DNA of 64,000 bases, taken from positions 1-64,000 of the forward strand of contig NW_020167539.1 of NCBI RefSeq assembly GCF_001641265.1, written 5' to 3'. This document shows positions 41,571-51,501 of this stretch, piece after piece. Each line of letters opens with the position of its first letter. Position 1 is the stretch's first letter. Position numbers and translations under genes: made by a program. The notes under the pieces were generated by a model that did not search any database, had not been told where the DNA came from, and was given only the letters and a program-made list of their open reading frames with translations. The DNA comes from Pseudogymnoascus destructans (taxonomy: Eukaryota > Ascomycota > Leotiomycetes > Thelebolales > Thelebolaceae).

Positions 41571-43639
41571 ATCGTCGTATCCAACTTTTCGCTTCGCTCA
41601 AGGTTGGAGGAAGCGAGATGCGCGATTAAGAAATTTGGAGAAGCGAGATGCGCGAGTTCACCGCTACTCCTTAGTAAAACTTTTACCATAGCTATAGACA
41701 GTAATTTATATTGTAATCCTATACAATTCATTACATGGAGGGGACTCCTATATCAAATGCCCACAAGTGGCTTGCGGAAAACCCCTCTGAATCTATATCA
41801 GTCGCCTGTCGCATTTTCAAAGTGCCTGACTCAACGCTACACTCAAGCATTAAACGCCGTGCTCAGAAGCTTACTCACGGAGGTCAGAATAAGGTGCTCT
41901 CTACTGCGCAGTCAGAAGCCCTTAAGAAATGGATTCTTGAGCAGTATCACCTAGGGCTTGGAGCTACTAGAAATATGATATTTTCTGCTGTTTGCCAGCT
42001 CCAGAGTCTACACCTACGGCCTCCGCCATCACCAAGCTGGCTTACTAAATATATTAAGAATGAGCTTCAAGAATACCACTTTATTACTACGAAGCCTATT
42101 GCACTACAGCGTACGAGAGCTCAAGATGAGCCTACTATTACACGGTGGTTTAAAGAGTACCTTGAGTTTATACAGGAACACCATATAGAGCCGGAGTCAA
42201 TTTGGAATATGGATGAAACAGGCTTTAGGATTGGAATTCCAGGAGGTGAGCGTGTTATGGTGCCACACGGAGCAAATGAGCTCTACACTCCAAGCCCTGA
42301 AAACCGTACGTCTATTACTATCCTAGAGACTGTGTCTGCAGTAGGAAAAGTCATACCACCAGTTTTTGTTATTCCAGGCAAAATACATATGGATTCATGG
42401 TACCACACCAACCTCGAAGGCACAGAGCTAGTACTGCTCTCCGACACAGGATTTTCAAACATGCAGCTTGCACTACAGTGACTAGAGCACTTTGCAGAGC
42501 ACGCAACCCCTCATAATGGGAGCCCCCGAGTTCTAATACTCGACTCTCATGCAAGTCATACAAGCGATGACTTCGTCATTGCAGCAGAAGAGCATGACAT
42601 CATTGTCTACACCTTCCCCTCACATCTTACACACATTCTACAGCCATTAGACGTAGGGATTTTCCAGCCTTATATGCACTGGCACTGAGTAGCTGTGCTT
42701 GCAGCCATACGAGAGATGGATATTACCTACGACCTACAGTCCTTTATGAGAGATCTCACACACATCCGGGAACAGACTTTTAAGGAGTCTACTATAATAT
42801 CAGCTTTCCGGAAAGCTGGTATTTGGCCTGTTAGCTGTAATACAGCCCTTACAAAACTATGCACCTACTCACAACCTACACCTACGCCTACACCTACACC
42901 CCTACCAATCTGGGTTTCTACCCCAAAACCCTCTAATTTTAGGGAGGTAGAAGAGGGGCTACAGCATTGGAAAAACTGGGTTCCGGAGGGCTTTAGTAGC
43001 CCCTCAAAAGAGAGATACAGGAATTGGCTTACTGGAACTGAAAGAGGTCGTGGCCTCAGGCCAGCTTACGGAGCTTGATTTACGGACTGCCTGACGGCAG
43101 GTTGAGGGTTCTAGGAAGCGGGCAAGCCGAAGCCAGGCCCAGCTTCAATTTGGAGGTGAGCTTCAGGCTGCTCGAGCTCACGAGCTCCGGGCTGAAAAAG
43201 CCAAGCTTAAAGCCCGGAAGCTCGCAGCTACAGAAGCCTGAGTAGCCGCCAGGCTATAAACCGGGCTCGGAACCAGCTTAAGAGAGCTGGAATCGAGGCC
43301 CGGAAGGAAGAGCGTGCCCGGAAGAATATGTTGACCCAATTATACAAAGAGGGTCTTCCGATTCCTCCGGAGCTCGAGCTTCCAATTCCTGACCCAGAAA
43401 ACCCTCAAAGTGAGAGTGAGGGCCAGTTTGAGGGTGAGAGCGAGCATGGGAGCGAGCGGAGTGAGGAAGTGATAGTTTTGTAGAATGGCACAATTAGGTA
43501 TCTTTACATATAAATTACTATGGCATGGTACATATAACATACAATTTGCGAAATCGCGCATCTCGCTTCTCCAACTTTCTCAATCACCCGACTCGCTTCC
43601 TCCAACCTTGAGCGAAGCGAAAAGTTGGATACGACGATT
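41571..43639 (+). mobile_element. Pogo-type transposon, copy P2, defective
   Basis: 2,069 bp flanked by TA (41569-41570 and 43640-43641). Imperfect inverted repeats of about 87 bp begin ATCGTCGTATCCAACTTTTC at both ends and contain GAAGCGAGATGCGCGA near their inner edge. This is a different family from P1. Confidence 0.92.
41735..43483 (+). pseudogene. Pogo-type DDE transposase of P2 with several in-frame stops
   Basis: The frame starts at 41735 with a CENP-B-like HTH region and carries NMDETGF and, after a stop, LDSHASH and LQPLDVG, so all three catalytic acids remain. TGA stops interrupt it at 42479-42481 and 42686-42688. The second falls where homologues have Arg after HWH. After about 43030 the frame shifts twice and meets two more TGA and one TAA before a Glu-rich C-terminus ending TAG at 43481. 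The gene cannot make a full transposase. Confidence 0.9.
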
Positions 43640-43641
43640 AG

Positions 43642-44642
43642 ATCTAGCTAATATGCCACTTGTCTAATTCATTCTAGAATCTTAAATAGACCAACTTGCT
43701 TATAATCAAGCTTTTTAGATAGTCTCTAGGTTTTGATATTTCGAGCAGATAGCTATACTCTGTCTCTAATTTAATATCTTAGTGAAGGTTTTCTGTGCTA
43801 GTTTGCTATAGTCTCTATCTGAGATTAAGAGAGTGTAATTTGATCTTATAGAAATTCTTAAATATCTTAAGCTATGTCCTTGTGTTCTTGTAAGGTAGTT
43901 TAGAACTTGCTATTCTCTATATCAAAGCTCATTATTAGCTCAAAACCCTTGTTTGCAAAAAATGGGCTAATTTTTGCTAAGTCTAATAGAAGAGCATTTG
44001 CTATAAATTCTGCCATATAGAGGTATCTAACCTAATTGTCTTGTAGGTAGTTAACATGAGCTTGTAAGTATCATTCTAGTTCTGCATTAAACCTCTTAGT
44101 CTAGCCATCTGTTTTAGGGTAGGATGCTGTAGATAGTTTTGTTGTGATTTTCTAAACTTTACATAAGACTTTCTATACTATAGTCACAAACTAGGGCCCT
44201 CTGTCTAAAATAATTGAATTTAGCAGGCTATAGTATTTCTATAAATGCTAGAGTAGTAACTACACTATGGCTTCTACTACAGTGCCTTCCTAACCTACAA
44301 AGCGTAGAATAAAGTGATGTTCTTTTGTTAATTAACAAGCTACAACATGGATAGCATTGTTTCCTTCACATAATGGTAATCCTATAATGAAATCAAGTAA
44401 TATGTCCTTCTATAGTTGGTTTCTAACAGGAATTGGTTATAGAAGTCCATTATATGCGTCTCTTGTAGGTTTTGACCTTTTGTATAGATGCTTTGTCATT
44501 AGTAGCATTGTTTAAAGCTGCTGCTTTGTTAGTCATCCTCATTACTAGCGAGACCAGTTCTGAGAATTCACTCCAGAACTGAAAACTTCGCTCCAACCCC
44601 AGAAAGCTACCCACACCCCTGAACCCTCACTCGAGCTGCAAG
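43642..44642 (-). pseudogene. Strongly decayed gypsy integrase relic
   Basis: On the minus strand near 44200-44010 the reading is DRGP, then STASYPKTDG, then KRFNAELE, then YLQAHVNYLQDN, the order of the Ty3/gypsy integrase core, where intact elements read DRGPQF...AYHPQTDGQTER. TAG stops replace the expected Trp or Gln codons at several points, as C-to-T decay would produce. The rest is AT-rich and unreadable. Confidence 0.7.
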
Positions 44643-45117
44643 TGTAACGCTGACTTCTAAACGATAGAAGACACAGAGGTTCTCTTGCGTAAAGGTTTAC
44701 TTATCAGAGGAGGCAGGGGATCAGACACAAAGGCTTCAAGTAACACGTTACTAGTATATAACAAATACTGTATTGAGTTGAGCATGAAGCTCCTATCTAA
44801 GGAAATACTATCTACTTATATAGTGGCGTCGTGCCTAGTGGACTCCTGGGAACTCACTCGAGTCCTCGGAGTCCTGGACTCTTAGGATTCTTCTAATCAT
44901 CCTGCGAGTCCGTCACGTGCCTAGTGGACTCCTGGGAACTCACTCGAGTCCTCGGAGTCCTGGACTCTTAGGACTCTTCTCATCATCCTGCGAGTCCGTC
45001 ACGTGATACTTTCGGAACTACTATTCCCCGCTGCCCCTCCAGGTACCAGGGCCGGTCTCATGCGACCTCCCTCCTTCCTGTCCTGTAGTTGGCCAGCCTT
45101 CTTGTTCCATCGTAACA
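44643..45117 (-). mobile_element. Solo LTR of the gypsy C family, with 5-bp target duplication
   Basis: 475 bp with termini TGTAAC...GTAACA in plus-strand reading, flanked on both sides by GCAAG (44638-44642 and 45118-45122), a perfect 5-bp target duplication. It is the reverse complement of the LTR at 63248-63635 but longer, because an ~86-bp block starting GTGCCTAGTGGACTCC is present twice (44831 and 44917). It arose by recombination between two LTRs of a former element. Confidence 0.93.
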
Positions 45118-45122
45118 GCAAG

Positions 45123-45430
45123 GTGCACTTGATATCGTAACAGTCTGCAAGTCCGTACGAGCCAAGATGCCTGCTGTTGTCCAGTTATAGTCGCTTAAAG
45201 TATGAGGTTTATATGGTGGTTTTTTGTCGTGGCCGACCGACCTATTGGTCTAGCGAAAGCAGCATATAATGATATGCTATATCCAGGGCTCATAACTGTT
45301 GAACTAGCAAAAGTGAATCAATCCACTTCTGCTGTAGTTCTTATAGTCGGGCTATATTATAACAGAGTCACGTGATCTCGTACGAATACCTCCTTAGATT
45401 TCAGGTTACAATACAGAGAGAGGGAAGACA
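45123..45430. other. Region without a gene between the solo LTR and P3
   Basis: About 310 bp with no frame or known repeat. GTACGAG and CGTACGA motifs occur at 45153 and 45378. Confidence 0.4.
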
Positions 45431-45432
45431 TA

Positions 45433-47636
45433 ATCATTGGTTCTCAAACCACCGCCTGGAGGCGGTTGGCGAAAGCGAACTGGGACGCGAAAGCGATTGT
45501 GGGACACTTCGGGAGCAGACTCACGACGCGACACAACCGACCATGAACACGACTGACAACGTAACAATGCTGTAAATATATATAAGTTATAGAATTAAAT
45601 AATTAAAAAAGATTTGGATCAATATTGTCAGGCAGTGATTGATCATCACAGCCACCGTCACTTGCATCGTGAATCATGTCGTAGTCCAAGCCTGCAAAGT
45701 TCACGTACCCACTCTCCTCGATGGCTAACAGTCGGTCCGCCTCCTCCTCCTCCTCACGTTTCTTCTGTGTAACGTCTGGGTCAATGATTTCTGTACGTAA
45801 GCCAATTGGTGGCTCCGTGTCTGGGTTACTTTTTTGAAATTCATGTAGGTCCTTTTCCCGTGTACGTTCTGCCTTCCATGCATCGATGCCAGCACGGAGC
45901 TGCATCTTACGCTCAACGTTCACCATGCGTGTTCTCTCTCTTTTCTCCCGTGCTTCTTCTAAAAGTTGCTCCCTTACCTTCTTCTCATAAATCCTTTGCC
46001 GTGCATGTTCAACTGTAATAGCACCACCTTTTTGAATAGATTTCCGACTTCTAACCTTCCGCTGTCGTTGCTCGGTCATAATAGTAGTAATTTGTACAAG
46101 CTCTGACTGGAACAGCTCAGCCTCTGTTAAGTGAGTTTGGATTTCAGTATAAGAAGATGCCCACTTTTGCCGTGATGGTGAACTAAGGATCTTATCAAAT
46201 GTTTGACTCCATGTTGAAAGATCATAACTTGCTTGAAATGCGCGTTGTGGTGTTTCTAAAACTTCTGGTTTTGCATATATAGCAACCTTCTCTTGAATCT
46301 TTTCATAGTTAGGTGGCCAAATACCTGCGTCTCTAAAAGACTTGATACAGTTACCCTTTGTAAATGTCTGCTTACGGATAGTAGACAAGTCTCTAAAGAA
46401 AGATATAACATTATAATCTGTATCAAAATTCCGGATTGCTTGTTGAATTGCACGTCGGTGCCAATGTTTATATTGTGCAAACACAGTAACATCTAGCGGT
46501 TGTAGAATATGCGTAAGATGAGACAGAAACACATGTAAGAGTATATTGTGTTGATGTGCAAGTATTATAAACTCTGGAACTTCATGTGAGACATGAGAGT
46601 CCATTATTAACAATTTTGTTCTTATAGACGGTGTATGTTGAATAAAATGCTGTAGATATTCCGTTGCAAGCTCAGAGTTTGTATATCCGGAATCGGATAC
46701 TGCAACTTTCTCATCACCGTGTAGATTGTCATGGTACCAATTTCCATGTGTAATTTTCCTTGTATAATAAGGAACGGTGGAAGTGCAATGCCAGCAGCTG
46801 AAATTGTCTCTATAACTGTAAGACTTTGTCTGTTCTCTGGAGCTTGTATATAAAGCTATAAATATTAGAATAATATAAAGTAAGATAAGTAGAAACAACT
46901 TACCTCCTTTACTGCAGATGGTACCAACACATGTTCACCGGTGCTCATTCCTACACGGAATCCAACTTCATCAAAGTTGTAGATATCACCTGCAGTAATA
47001 TCTAGTTGATTACACACATCTTTAAATTCATAAAACCATTCTTTAATAGCTGATACTTCATGAGATGCAACCCGTGCTGCTTCAATTGGCCGGGTTTTTA
47101 TTGTATGGAAGTTGTGTTGTTGTGTCTTAATCCATGTCTGGAACCACCGTTGTGATGGTGGTGCACGTGTTGGAGTTTCTACTGCACGTAGTTGGCAGAT
47201 GGCACTGAAAACCATAGGCTTAGTTGCACCGTACCCATTTTCGTACGAGCGTTGGATGTATCTTTGTATAGCTGTAACTTGTACATCAGACAGTACTCTG
47301 TTCTGGCCTCCGCGTGGCACAGCGGTGCGTTGTGGTGATGCGCGTCGTTGTCGTAGTCGTATAGTCAGGAGCGTACTTGGGTTTACTCTGTACATCCGTG
47401 CTACTGTAGCACTCTTCTCTGTTGGGTTTTCATTTAAAAATTCAATGGAATTTAAAAGAGCTTCATTTTTATTTACTTCAACTACCGGCATAGTTGTGGT
47501 TGTAGTTGTGCTCGTTGTCGGTCATTGGTCGGTCGTGTCGCGTCGTCAGTTCGCTCCCGAAGTGTCCCACAATCGCTTTCGCGTCCCAGTTCGCTTTCGC
47601 CAACCGCCTCCAGGCGGTGGTTTGAGAACCAACGAT
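45433..47636 (-). mobile_element. Pogo-type transposon, copy P3
   Basis: 2,204 bp flanked by TA (45431-45432 and 47637-47638). The inverted repeats exceed 80 bp and begin ATC(A/G)TTGGTTCTCAAACC. Each contains a perfect hairpin ACCGCCTGGAGGCGGT next to GCGAAAGCGAACTGGGACGC. This is a third pogo family in the window. Confidence 0.93.
45603..47491 (-). pseudogene. Pogo-type transposase of P3, one frameshift, one intron
   Basis: Exon 1 runs 47491-46904 with the HTH region and NFDEVGF. A 48-bp intron (46903-46856, GTAAGT...TATAG) joins VKE to LYIQAPENRQSLTVIETISA, aligning with the other pogo copies. After LHME the frame breaks near 46740, consistent with loss of one A (expected HMENWYHDN). The remainder is open to 45603 and carries MDSHVSHE and LQPLDVT, so the catalytic acids survive, followed by a Lys/Arg/Glu-rich coiled coil. 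Apart from this shift it looks intact. Confidence 0.85.
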
Positions 47637-47638
47637 TA

Positions 47639-47841
47639 GATATTTACTTAACATAAACTATAAACGGAAGCCGCGTTGTTCTAGACCCGGAATGGGTTAT
47701 CACGTGAGTGCTATCTTGTAATATAAGGTGATATTTATTTAACTTCTAATTCTCTTAAGTTATACATCACAACCTCAAAGCGAAATAGCAATTTATACAC
47801 ATCACAGCGTCATACAAAAAACAACAGATTCTACAGAAAAA
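47639..47841. promoter_or_regulatory. Upstream region of the cupin gene
   Basis: About 200 bp, AT-rich, with CACGTGA near 47702, followed by an A-rich leader just before the ATG at 47842. It probably holds the cupin promoter. Confidence 0.35.
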
Positions 47842-48375
47842 ATGGTGTTCTCCAAGGTCGCAAACAGGGAGGAGCCAGTATATGATGCAACGTGAGATAT
47901 CCCCACCTCAGAAGTCCCTTGGGGTTCAACAAACAAGCCACTAACACATGATAGACGCCCATTCCCAGCCCTCAAAGTCCTATACCACTACAAAGTCCTC
48001 AGCGCCCCAGGAAATTCCGTGCTTGCACTCAAAGTCACCTTTCCCCCAGGAGGGTCCACGCCACCTCATACCCACGCAGGCGCATTCGTTGCAGTCCACG
48101 TGCTAAGCGGATCCGTCCTGAACAAGATGGACGATGACCCCATGACAATTAAGAATGCTGGCGACAGCTTCTACGAGGCTCCTGGGTGCAGACACCGCAT
48201 CAGCGATAACGCCTCGGAGACGGAGGAAGCTGTCATAATCGCCATGCTTATGCTGAGTACTGAGAAGATGGACGAGATTGTCAACAAGGAAGGAGCGGCC
48301 GGACTGCTCGTCATTGACGAGGAATATCGCGAGGCGCAGATGGAAAAGCTTCAGGCGCAACACGGAGCGAAGTGA
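47842..48375 (+). pseudogene. Small cupin-domain protein with an in-frame TGA
   Basis: From the ATG at 47842 the frame reads MVFSKVANREEPVYDAT, then TGA at 47893-47895, then stays open for 160 residues to 48375. The cupin_2 core is clear: PPHTHAGAFVAVHVLSGS, GDSFYEAPGCRH and VIIAMLML. The early stop falls within the conserved-looking N-terminus; CGA (Arg) to TGA is the simplest origin. No normal-length intron removes it: the only GT-AG pair is about 20 bp apart. A GTG at 48019 or a downstream start would lose part of the fold. Substrate is unknown. Readthrough cannot be excluded. Confidence 0.75.
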
Positions 48376-48569
48376 AGTCGAGTCTACCGCTTGGGATGGG
48401 CAAAGTTGCAGAAATCAGTCTCAGGACGAAATGTCTAATTCCTCCATATTGGTGGCCAAAATCCCGTTCTCCCGCATGATGTTCTTGCTCTAGTGTTGGT
48501 TGCCTGCCAGAAAATCGCCCCGCACAACCTTTCCTCTCCACTTAACCCAACTCTTGTTTTCAATCTTCA
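48376..48569. other. Convergent 3' flank between cupin and RNA ligase genes
   Basis: The two damaged genes point toward each other, so this short stretch would hold both 3' ends. Nothing else is seen. Confidence 0.4.
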
Positions 48570-49267
48570 CTACCACCCTTCTACCCTCCCTTTGGCGAAT
48601 GCCGACTGGTTCTGTAGAAATGCTCTTAATTCACTGTCTGTCGGTATGGTATGCCTCTTTTCCATAACTTTTGTGATATGAATTCCAGTTCCACTCAACA
48701 GAGTTTCCAAAGTCTCTCTGGTTACAAACTTGCTCTCCCCTCGATCAGACAGATTGAATGCTAAAAATCTATCCGGCAGAGCATTATATGAGACCGAGTG
48801 CACAGCATGCATACACTCTCCATATAAAATATACCGCTGTGGGAAGTACTTGTCTCGATTCAATAACCCAAATAATTCCTCGCTATGTCTCGCCATCCAA
48901 AATCGAGTTTCTTGAACTGGCTATGCGAGCTCGAGTTCACAAACTGAGATCTGTTCTGTACCAACAGTTGTCGACCTGAAGACAAGCTAAAGGCCATATT
49001 CGCGCCATCGACTTTTTCTGTGATCACCACAGTGCATCCGGGTGAGAGTGCAGGCGCAGAGGGGAGTAGAATATCATCTGAACCAATGGCACCAAGATGG
49101 ATAAGATGGGCTGTGCGAGGGAAATTTAGGAGTCCAAAAGTAGGCGAGAGGCGAGAGATTAGATCTTCAGACGCCACAAAGGACTTCACGGTGAGCACTG
49201 CCTTAAACCCCTCTTTCAACTCTGGCGCGGAAAACTGTTCCGACATCTGTTTCACCGCATTCAGCAC
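48570..49267 (-). pseudogene. RNA ligase family protein (nucleotidyltransferase fold), single frameshift
   Basis: Two frames form one protein: 49267 down to about 48900, and 48896 down to 48570. The first has FPRTAHLIHLGAIGSDD, then EKVDGANM, the KxDG motif whose lysine is adenylated, then VQNRSQFVNSSSHSQFKKLD. The second continues WMARHSEELFGLL, then ILYGECMHAVHSVSYNALPD and FLAFNLSD, matching motifs III and IV of Rnl2-like RNA ligases. The frames join if one base was lost near 48899. Such ligases seal RNA ends via enzyme-AMP and RNA-adenylate intermediates. All visible catalytic motifs are kept, so the lesion looks young. The start at 49267 is the first ATG; an extension upstream was not recognised. 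Confidence 0.78.
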
Positions 49268-49545
49268 CCTTGGTCCTAGGGAAGCATAGGGTGGTCAGTC
49301 GCTAGGCGCGCCAAACGCATAGCTCAGTATCGTAGCTCAAAAGCTTGAAGTTGCTCGGTTCCTGCTGTCAATTTCTTGATATAACGACGGACTAGTGTAG
49401 TAATATCCGTACGAGCTTGTATGTTAAATTAAGAAGCTCATTTGCTGCCCGTAAGGTAGTTTCGTTCGAAAGTGAGCTATTCACAAAGACTTGATCGAAA
49501 ATATCAAATTAGGTTGGTGTTTTAGGTCTTTCTAGCTCATGAGTC
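49268..49545. other. Region without a gene
   Basis: About 280 bp between the RNA ligase start and the split repeat. AT-rich, no frame; the first part may hold the RNA ligase promoter. Confidence 0.4.
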
Positions 49546-49747
49546 AGTGTTGCCAATAGTGCATCTTGGCAATATATTGGAATGAAATTCCCATATTGTA
49601 TTACAATCATATACTCGGTGTTCCACCCACTCGCTTCGCTCGTAGGTGGCGACAGCGATCTATGCACGCGACAGCGATATGTGCATGTACACCGCCACTT
49701 TGATATAGATGAAATAATAATATTTGTCGTAACAACAACCCTCTACG

Positions 49748-51486
49748 ATGCCTTTGAATAGCGATCCAAGTCGAGCTGACCATCTTATTGAGGCCTGGCA
49801 GTTCTACTTGAAACAACCAGATACTTATACAATTACTTGGGTTGCCCGCAAGTTTAATGTCAACCGTGAGACACTCCGACGACACATTACTACCCCTCTC
49901 CTTCCCCGCGGGGGTCAAAACCGAGTTTTATCTCAAGAACAAGATACTGCAGTTTGTCAATTTATATATGACCAACTTAAGCGTGGGGTCCCTGCAAACC
50001 GATCAATGGTTTTACGGGCTGTTGCGGACTTGCGACCCGATCGTACGATCCCATCGCAACGGTGGTTGCAATGCTTCCTTAAGGCACACCCTGAATTCCA
50101 CTCGATTCATACGAAAACTTTAAATACGCATGAAAGCAGGCACAAAAGAAAGAGGTGTTTGAGGAATTTTTCCTTACATATAACGCACTTATTACAAAAC
50201 ACAACATTAAGCCATATAACTTATGGAATGTTGACGAGACTGGCTACATGCTTGGATGTTATAAATCTACAGCTGTTATTGTGCCGATTGGCGTAAAGCA
50301 ATGGACTGTTGATAATCCTGAGAATTGGCTCTCTGTTACTGTGATTGAGGGAGTAAATGCAAGTGGTACAGCAATTGCAGAAGCCATTATCATTCCGGGG
50401 AAACTTCATATGGACTCATGGTATAATGATAACCTTGAGCCAAATGCTCTTGTTATCGTTAATGAGAGTGGGTATTCAAACGACGACATTGCAATTCAAT
50501 ACCTCATGCATTTTATTCAACTATCTGCAGAGCATATGGCACCAGACGACACCCGCCTCCTATTACTCGACGGCCATGACTCTCATAAAACGGAGCACTT
50601 TCTCACATTAGCAGAAGAGCATAACGTTGTTATTTGCTGCCTTCCTGCTCATACTACGCATCTACTACAACCTCTTGATGTAGCAGTTTTTAAGCAGTGC
50701 AAACACTTCCATCAAAAGGCACTTGATCAAGCAGTACGTAGCTATGACTATGAGTATAAGCTACGTACGTTCCTTTCCAACCTTCCACAAATCTGACGGC
50801 AATCCTTAACTGTCGGGACAATTCAATCAGGTTGGAGAAATGCAGGACTATATCCATATAATCCTCCACTAGTAATTGATAAAATACAAGAGACCCGGAA
50901 TCAAACACCAGACTATGAGCCATTTGCTTCGTACAACCTTATCTCAACTCCAAAAACTAGTGTGCAAACTATACAGGCAGTTAAACATTGGCAGAAGAGA
51001 GTAGAGGCAGCTTTCTTATCACCGTCAAGAGAAGGGTTTCAATTATTTGCATGTGGAACTACAGTTGTTTTACATCGGGCTGAGCTCTATAAGACCGAGC
51101 TTGACATTGTTACCTTACGGTCAGCAGAGCAGAAAACAGCAAAGGCAAGGGCACAGAAATCGCTACAGAAGGGGGGGCAGTTATATGCATCAGATGCCTG
51201 ACTGTTACGTGAGGAGAAGGAAGCAAAATTACAAGCAAAGGCAGAGGCAAGAGTAGCAAAGGAATCAAAGCAAATAGTAAAGCAGCTACAGGTGCAACAA
51301 CGGAAAATTGAAATCGAAGAGCGAAGGGTTGAGAGGAAGAGGGTAGCAGAGCAGAAGAAGGTTGGGTTAAAATCCAAAGTGATAATTTTACGGTATGGTA
51401 AGGATCATAGTGATAGTAACATTGAGATTAGTAGCGACAGTAGTAGTGGAGATAGTGATAGTAGCTCTATTGATTTTATTATTTAA
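49748..51486 (+). pseudogene. Pogo-type transposase, copy P5, broken
   Basis: The HTH part starts at 49748 and is open to about 50130, where a frameshift (near KKEVFEEFF) leads into the frame 50155-50796 with NVDETGY, LDGHDSH and LQPLDVA, all catalytic acids. TGA stops follow at 50794-50796, where homologues have Arg-Lys/Arg-Gln, and at 51199-51201; the frame then continues as a Lys/Glu-rich coil to 51486. A candidate left inverted repeat begins near 49614 (ACTCGGTGTTCCACCCACTC), but I find no right partner, so the right end was lost. Confidence 0.85.
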
Positions 51487-51501
51487 TTATATAGTTACAT
51501 A

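Noticed and set aside
42479..51201. Reassigned or recoded TGA codons in the pogo genes
   Set aside because: P1, P4, CCH1, HIR3 and the helicases need no TGA readthrough and CCH1 ends in TGA. Several TGA sites correspond to Arg CGA in relatives and occur with frameshifts, so mutation explains them better.
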